A stretch of DNA of 64,000 bases from Pedobacter foliorum (GTDB taxonomy: Bacteria; Bacteroidota; Bacteroidia; Sphingobacteriales; Sphingobacteriaceae): positions 186,001-250,000 of the forward strand of contig NZ_JABSNU010000007.1 in the NCBI RefSeq assembly GCF_013266735.1, in the 5' to 3' direction. The notes beneath the pieces are model-generated. The model saw only the letters and a list, made by a program, of their open reading frames with translations. It searched no databases and was not told the origin of the DNA. Made by a program: the position numbers and the translations under genes. Position 1 is the first letter of the stretch. Each line of letters starts with the position of its first letter. Shown here in pieces: positions 62,037 through 64,000 of the stretch.

Positions 62037-64000
62037 TTAACAATTATTAAGGGCATCTTGCAGTATTCTTCCAAACTCAGCAACATTAGGATACTGAAGC
62101 ATAGTTGCATGGTCTCCGGGCACTTCATAAACTTTCACACCCTTTTGAGCATATTTCCTCCAACCCATAAATTTAAAATCATCTACAAAATAGAGTCTTT
62201 TTTTTGCTTTAAAAAGATGTACAGTATTATTAAATGGTTGTAAAGTATAGGTTTTAAATGCATATTGGTGTCTTTCATTAATCAATTTGATGTGATTAAA
62301 AACCCCATCTGTCTTGACAGCTTTTTCCAGACCAAGTTTTCTTAGTAATTTATGAAGCCTTCTTAAAAATAGCCTACATTGATAATCCATAGTACCCGAT
62401 GGATTTCTAACGAAAGATTTAATTACCCAGATCATTTTAGGAAATTGCCGTTTAATCTTTCTTGGGAGTGTAACCTGCCAAGATTTGCTATAGAAATTAT
62501 TTTCTGCATCAGTATCAAAAATCCCTAGCATTTTGATTTCTTTACCCATTGCTTTTAGCTGCTTTTCCATCTCAATTGCAACATATCCGCCAAATGAATA
62601 TCCAGCAATGGCATAAGGACCATTCGGATTATGTTCCAATATTTCTGCTACATAATGTCCGGCAATGTCCGCCATAGTTTCAATACTCCTATCCAATTCA
62701 TTGAGGTCTGCTGGCTGTAAACCAAATAGGGGTTGCTCTGCGTCTACATGATTGGCCAACTCTCTGAAACTTAATACATAAAGGCCGTCTCCATGGACAA
62801 TGTATAGAGGCACCTTACTTCCATTTGACTTAATTGGAATCAATGATTGCCATTTCTTTTCTGCATCCCCATCATTCACAGAATTTAGTAAATGTGCAAT
62901 ACTAGGGTTCTTAAACAATGCCGCAGCAGGTAGTTTTATTCCGGTTTGCTTTTCAAAACGAGACATGATCTGCAAAGCCATGAGTGAGTGGCCACCAAGC
63001 TCAAAGAAATTATCATTTGTGCCAATCTTTTCCTTATCAAATACCTGTTCCCAAATCGCTGTCATTTGCATTTCAAGCTCGCTTACAGGTTCAGTATATA
63101 ATCGATTCTCTGATTCGGCTTGAAATTCAATACTAAACAGCGCTTTCCGATCAATTTTACCATTAATATTAAGTGGCAAACTTTGCAATTCAACCCAAAT
63201 CGAAGGGATCATATACTCGGGTAGCTTAGTCTTTAGATAATCTATGGCACCAACTTTATCAAAGGTGTGTACAGGAACCACATAAGCAATTAATTCCTTT
63301 TCACTATCTTTATTATCCTTGGCCAGCACAACTGCATTTTCCAGAGGTTCAAAATGGTGTAGTACATGTTCAATTTCCCCAAGTTCAACTCTAAATCCTC
63401 GTATTTTTACCTGATTATCTTTTCGTCCTAAAAATTCCATATTCATATCTGGGAGCATACGCCCCAAATCCCCGGTGCGATACATCTTACCACCACATGA
63501 AGTATTAAATGGATCAGGTAGGAAAGATGATTTTGTTTTTTCCGAATCATTAGCATAACCTCTGGCTACACCAACACCTCCTATAAACAGCTCCCCAGTA
63601 ACTCCCTGAGGTACTGCCTTTAGTTGATCATCTAGAATATAAAAAAAGTTATTAATTATGGGTCTGCCATAAGGAATACTATTCCATTCTGGTTGTATTT
63701 TTTCGACAATAAAATAATTTGACCATACCGTAGCTTCCGTTGCTCCTCCAAGACTAATTACTTGTGCTGATGGAAAAAAATGTTTTATTCTATCAGGGAG
63801 GCTTACTGGGATCCAATCTCCACTTAAAAAGACTATTCTTAATGAATTTTGTCTGTAATTAGTATCTGTTAATTCCAATTCCTTAACCAAATAATCAAGA
63901 GTAGAAGGTACAGAATCCCAAAAGGTAATTTGATAATGCTGCAGCATGTATTGTAACTGATTGATATCATTTACCTGTGCCTGTTCTGCAATGACAAGCG
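62037..64000 (-). CDS. Nonribosomal peptide synthetase, terminal module (partial)
   Basis: The gene enters from beyond the window end (frame open to base 64000) and encodes the last module in at least 653 residues. It has the C-terminal part of an adenylation domain (FWDSVPSTLDYL; LGGATEATVWSNYF; GELFIGGVGVARGYAN; YRTGDLGRM; GRKDNQVKIRGFRVELGEIE; NGKIDRKAL), a carrier domain with FFELGGHSLMALQ (phosphopantetheine Ser near 62985), and a type I thioesterase (AGYSFGGYVAIEME, Ser near 62600, and PGDHATML with the catalytic His). It releases a peptide product. The selectivity residues are outside or at the edge of the window. The GNAT and S41 genes follow. Confidence 0.93.
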   Translation of the reverse strand, partial: LVIAEQAQVNDINQLQYMLQHYQITFWDSVPSTLDYLVKELELTDTNYRQNSLRIVFLSGDWIPVSLPDRIKHFFPSAQVISLGGATEATVWSNYFIVEKIQPEWNSIPYGRPIINNFFYILDDQLKAVPQGVTGELFIGGVGVARGYANDSEKTKSSFLPDPFNTSCGGKMYRTGDLGRMLPDMNMEFLGRKDNQVKIRGFRVELGEIEHVLHHFEPLENAVVLAKDNKDSEKELIAYVVPVHTFDKVGAIDYLKTKLPEYMIPSIWVELQSLPLNINGKIDRKALFSIEFQAESENRLYTEPVSELEMQMTAIWEQVFDKEKIGTNDNFFELGGHSLMALQIMSRFEKQTGIKLPAAALFKNPSIAHLLNSVNDGDAEKKWQSLIPIKSNGSKVPLYIVHGDGLYVLSFRELANHVDAEQPLFGLQPADLNELDRSIETMADIAGHYVAEILEHNPNGPYAIAGYSFGGYVAIEMEKQLKAMGKEIKMLGIFDTDAENNFYSKSWQVTLPRKIKRQFPKMIWVIKSFVRNPSGTMDYQCRLFLRRLHKLLRKLGLEKAVKTDGVFNHIKLINERHQYAFKTYTLQPFNNTVHLFKAKKRLYFVDDFKFMGWRKYAQKGVKVYEVPGDHATMLQYPNVAEFGRILQDALNNC

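Noticed and set aside
1..64000. CRISPR arrays, tRNA or rRNA genes, insertion sequences and prophage genes
   Set aside because: No regularly spaced repeats, cloverleaf-like segments, transposase or integrase motifs were found by eye; a tRNA scan would settle the point.

Overview
The window looks like chromosomal DNA of a Bacteroidota bacterium, most like the family Sphingobacteriaceae (Pedobacter or Mucilaginibacter type). The reasons are the SusC/SusD pair with a FecR anti-sigma/ECF sigma module, the TAnnTTTG-type -7 promoter boxes, the near absence of Shine-Dalgarno sequences, and several families typical of this group (DUF6515-like Gly/Tyr-rich protein, Tat-exported Gfo/Idh/MocA oxidoreductases, DUF1080 protein). 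No rRNA, tRNA, CRISPR array, prophage or insertion sequence was seen. Family names come from reading motifs by eye; no database search was run.

Layout. 0-5 kb: the end of a chromate transporter, a secreted GH27 alpha-galactosidase, small envelope proteins, and an HxlR regulator divergent from an NmrA-like oxidoreductase. 5-14.5 kb: a polysaccharide utilization locus on the minus strand (ECF sigma, FecR, SusC with STN domain, SusD, GH92 alpha-mannosidase), probably for alpha-mannan or N-glycan mannose. 14.5-22.1 kb: an AraC regulator divergent from a tight plus-strand operon of a phytanoyl-CoA-dioxygenase-like enzyme, a Gfo/Idh/MocA oxidoreductase, two TIM-barrel sugar isomerases/epimerases (one with a Tat-like leader) and a large propeller-HEAT-cytochrome c protein. 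22-47.8 kb: mostly single housekeeping or accessory genes (EF-P, Na+/H+ antiporter, Crp/Fnr regulator, fasciclin, 2OG oxygenase, DUF1080 protein, amidohydrolase, surface-antigen barrel, MscS channel) separated by clear hairpin terminators.

48-59.9 kb: the second carbohydrate locus. RraA-like aldolase, GH2 enzyme, enolase-superfamily sugar-acid dehydratase, SDR dehydrogenase, a six-hairpin-type glycosidase, a second AraC regulator, a sulfatase and a convergent GH95 alpha-fucosidase/galactosidase. Together they suggest stripping of a sulfated galactose- or fucose-containing glycan followed by non-phosphorylative oxidation of the sugar. There is no SusCD pair in this locus. 60-64 kb: the last module of a nonribosomal peptide synthetase (adenylation-carrier-thioesterase, running off the window edge) followed on the same strand by a GNAT acetyltransferase and an S41 protease.

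The best candidates for new biology are the two AraC-associated catabolic operons: a possible oxidised-sugar pathway linked to a cytochrome, and a possible RraA-dependent non-phosphorylative pathway. Smaller oddities are a stand-alone N-terminal domain of an RluA-type pseudouridine synthase, one gene with a perfect Shine-Dalgarno in a genome that hardly uses them, and palindromes beside the two AraC-linked loci.
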